This document shows, piece by piece, positions 62,778 to 64,000 of a DNA stretch of 64,000 bases; positions within the stretch are counted from its first letter, which is position 1, and every line of letters starts with the position of its first letter. Origin of the DNA: Lytechinus variegatus (Eukaryota > Echinodermata > Echinoidea > Temnopleuroida > Toxopneustidae). The stretch is from NCBI RefSeq assembly GCF_018143015.1, contig NC_054749.1, positions 32,544,911 to 32,608,910 of the forward strand. The letters run 5' to 3'. A program made the position numbers and the translations under genes. The notes under the pieces are model-generated. The model searched no databases, was not told where the DNA came from, and saw nothing but the letters and a program-made list of their open reading frames with translations.

Positions 62778-63504
62778 TTAAAGGACAAGTCCACTCAACA
62801 AAAATTTGGTTTGAATAAAAAGAGAAAATCCAACAAGCATAACATTGAAAATTTCATCAAAATCGGATGTAAAATAATTTAAGAAAGTTATGACATTTTA
62901 AAGTTTCGCTCAATTTCACAAAACACTTCTATTCACATCGTGGTCGGTATGCAAATGAGGAGACTGGTGATGTCACCCACTCACTATTTCTTTTGTATTT
63001 TGTTATATGAAATATGAAATATTCTAGTTTTCTCTGATTAATTCCTCCCTGAACACGTGGAATTAGCATTGTTGAATACTATATGGTTCAGTCGAGTTTA
63101 TCCTCATTGTCAAATCTGAAAAAAATGAAATATTGTATAATTCAAACAATAAAAAACAAAAGAAATTGTGAGTGATGGACATCATCGACTGACTCATTTG
63201 CATGTCACTAAATTGTGCGTATCACTGTTTTGTGAAAAATAGCGAAAATTCAAAATACCATAACTTCCTTACTTTACATCCGATGTTGATGATATTTTCA
63301 CCAGTATAATAATTATTATAATAATATAGGGTATTTATATTGCGCACATTATCCAACTTGTCAGGTGCTCAAGGCGCTCCTATATTACCCGGCTAAGCTA
63401 GGCGTTCATAGCGCACACAGCTTTTTAAGGAATGCTAGTATGCTAGTTTGATTTTTCTCTATTTATTCAAATCAACATTTTTCTGGGGTGGACTTGATCT
63501 TTAA
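62778..63504. mobile_element. TTAA-flanked long-arm MITE with internal SINE-like insert
   Basis: Left end TTAAAGGACAAGTCCACTCA; right end GGGGTGGACTTGATCTTTAA. Arms share AAAATCGGATGTAAAATAA and its inverse with the element at 49492-50081. The right arm is interrupted at about 63306-63439 by a segment (TAATAATATAGGG to GAATGCTAG) related to the 9.1-kb repeat. Confidence 0.82.
63306..63439 (+). repeat. SINE-like fragment inserted in a MITE arm
   Basis: Starts ATTATAATAATATAGGGTAT, includes TTGTCAGGTGCTCAAGGCGC and GGCTAAGCTAGGCGTTCATA. It splits the MITE arm between ATTTTCACCAG and TGCTAGTTTGATTTTTCTC, which are contiguous in relatives. Confidence 0.65.
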
Positions 63505-63596
63505 TATGTGGGTGGCGAGAATGAAATATACGTTATACACGTATACAGGCCTATAAACAGCATTGCAGTTAGAGTGTAAGGGTGGAGTGATTCAAA

Positions 63597-63789
63597 ATGG
63601 ATTGTCTCATGTCTGTTAGCCCTGCTTGTATCTCTTTAGTTTTGACCATGTTTCTTTTATCAAGTTTACATATTGGAACGGTTAAGGTCATTGGCGTACT
63701 GGTCAGCGATATGTCCAATTCACTTCAGACAACTTCTGCAGAAATGGGTATAGAAATTGGACTCATCATTGCGTTTTATTTCCTAACAG
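63597..63789 (+). CDS. SLC16 (monocarboxylate transporter)-like first exon, partial
   Basis: The 64-residue exon begins at an ATG after TTCAAA and ends at CTAACAG/GTAGGC, a good donor, in phase 1. The translation contains a first membrane segment (about residues 8-34) running into GTVKVIGVLVSDM, then TSAEMGIEIGLIIAFYFLTG, the start of a second segment. GTVK followed by GVL and a Thr/Ser-rich loop before TM2 is the usual pattern of the N-terminal part of SLC16/MCT major-facilitator proteins, which move monocarboxylates or related solutes across the plasma membrane. The usual DGGWGWVV stretch before TM1 is absent, so an upstream exon or divergence is possible. The rest of the gene lies beyond the window. 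No other family fits as well, but one exon is thin evidence. Confidence 0.55.
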
Positions 63790-64000
63790 GTAGGCACGCT
63801 CTTATAATTGATTGTCGAAGTCGGTCGAAGTAACCAAAATGTGAATGGACAATATTAAAACAAAATTCTGGCAGATTCTAACCAGTAATTGGTTGATTTG
63901 TACCACTTTTGTCGGTCAGACAAAATATTCATCAACAGCTAAAACACATTAGTTATTTATTTTGACAAATCCTCGTTAAGAGTTTATACCTCGGTCACAT

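Overview
This window looks like nuclear DNA of a marine invertebrate deuterostome, most likely an echinoderm of the sea-urchin type. The reasons are AT-rich background with long poly-G/C tracts, genes split into short exons by repeat-filled introns, a very high density of short terminal-inverted-repeat (TIR) elements, and foldback elements built from tandem subrepeats, which resemble the TU elements known from sea urchins. The species call is inference. There are no operons, CRISPR arrays or other prokaryotic features.

Host genes. The core of the window is a head-to-tail pair of paralogous M20-family peptidase genes of the PM20D2 type (Xaa-Arg / beta-alanyl-lysine dipeptidase), both on the minus strand. 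Copy 1 (10281-16356) and copy 2 (27281-42918) each have seven coding exons with the same intron phases, intact splice sites and intact predicted metal ligands. They encode about 397 and 398 residues. The second coding exon is about 97% identical between copies over 178 bp while the other exons are clearly diverged, which suggests gene conversion. Two partial genes are also visible: a THAP zinc-finger exon (5962-6294, plus) and, at the right edge, the first exon of an SLC16-like transporter (63597-63789, plus).

Left part (1-10280): a pogo/Tigger transposase remnant, a degenerate minisatellite, a fossil Ty3/gypsy protease fragment carrying a MITE, two copies of a piggyBac-like MITE flanked by TTAA, the THAP exon and a tRNA-derived SINE. 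Between the paralogues (16357-27280): a 555-bp TIR element at 19 kb and a Tc1/mariner-like long-arm element (22838-24715) with an internal 554-bp tandem duplication. Introns of copy 2 hold SINEs, several MITEs, a TAC microsatellite, a foldback element and a repeat block rich in TGACCTTTGACC.

Right part (43000-64000): almost entirely repeats. It holds a 1.6-kb element with eight copies of an internal motif, TTAA-flanked MITEs, a 5'-truncated LINE on the minus strand, a TIR element nested in a MITE, an approximately 95-bp satellite, a 3.6-kb foldback element, and a 1.2-kb element with perfect 75-bp TIRs inserted in a GTGGATGTCCGGG minisatellite.

The most unusual theme is that several unrelated non-coding elements here reiterate a 12-16 bp motif throughout their interior (GGGGTAAGTTGAGCC, TGTAACGTGAGTAACC, TCACGGACGGACA, TTCGTTAATCCGAA). 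The two PM20D2-like enzymes probably do related dipeptide-cleaning jobs in the cytosol; nothing else in the window forms a visible pathway with them.
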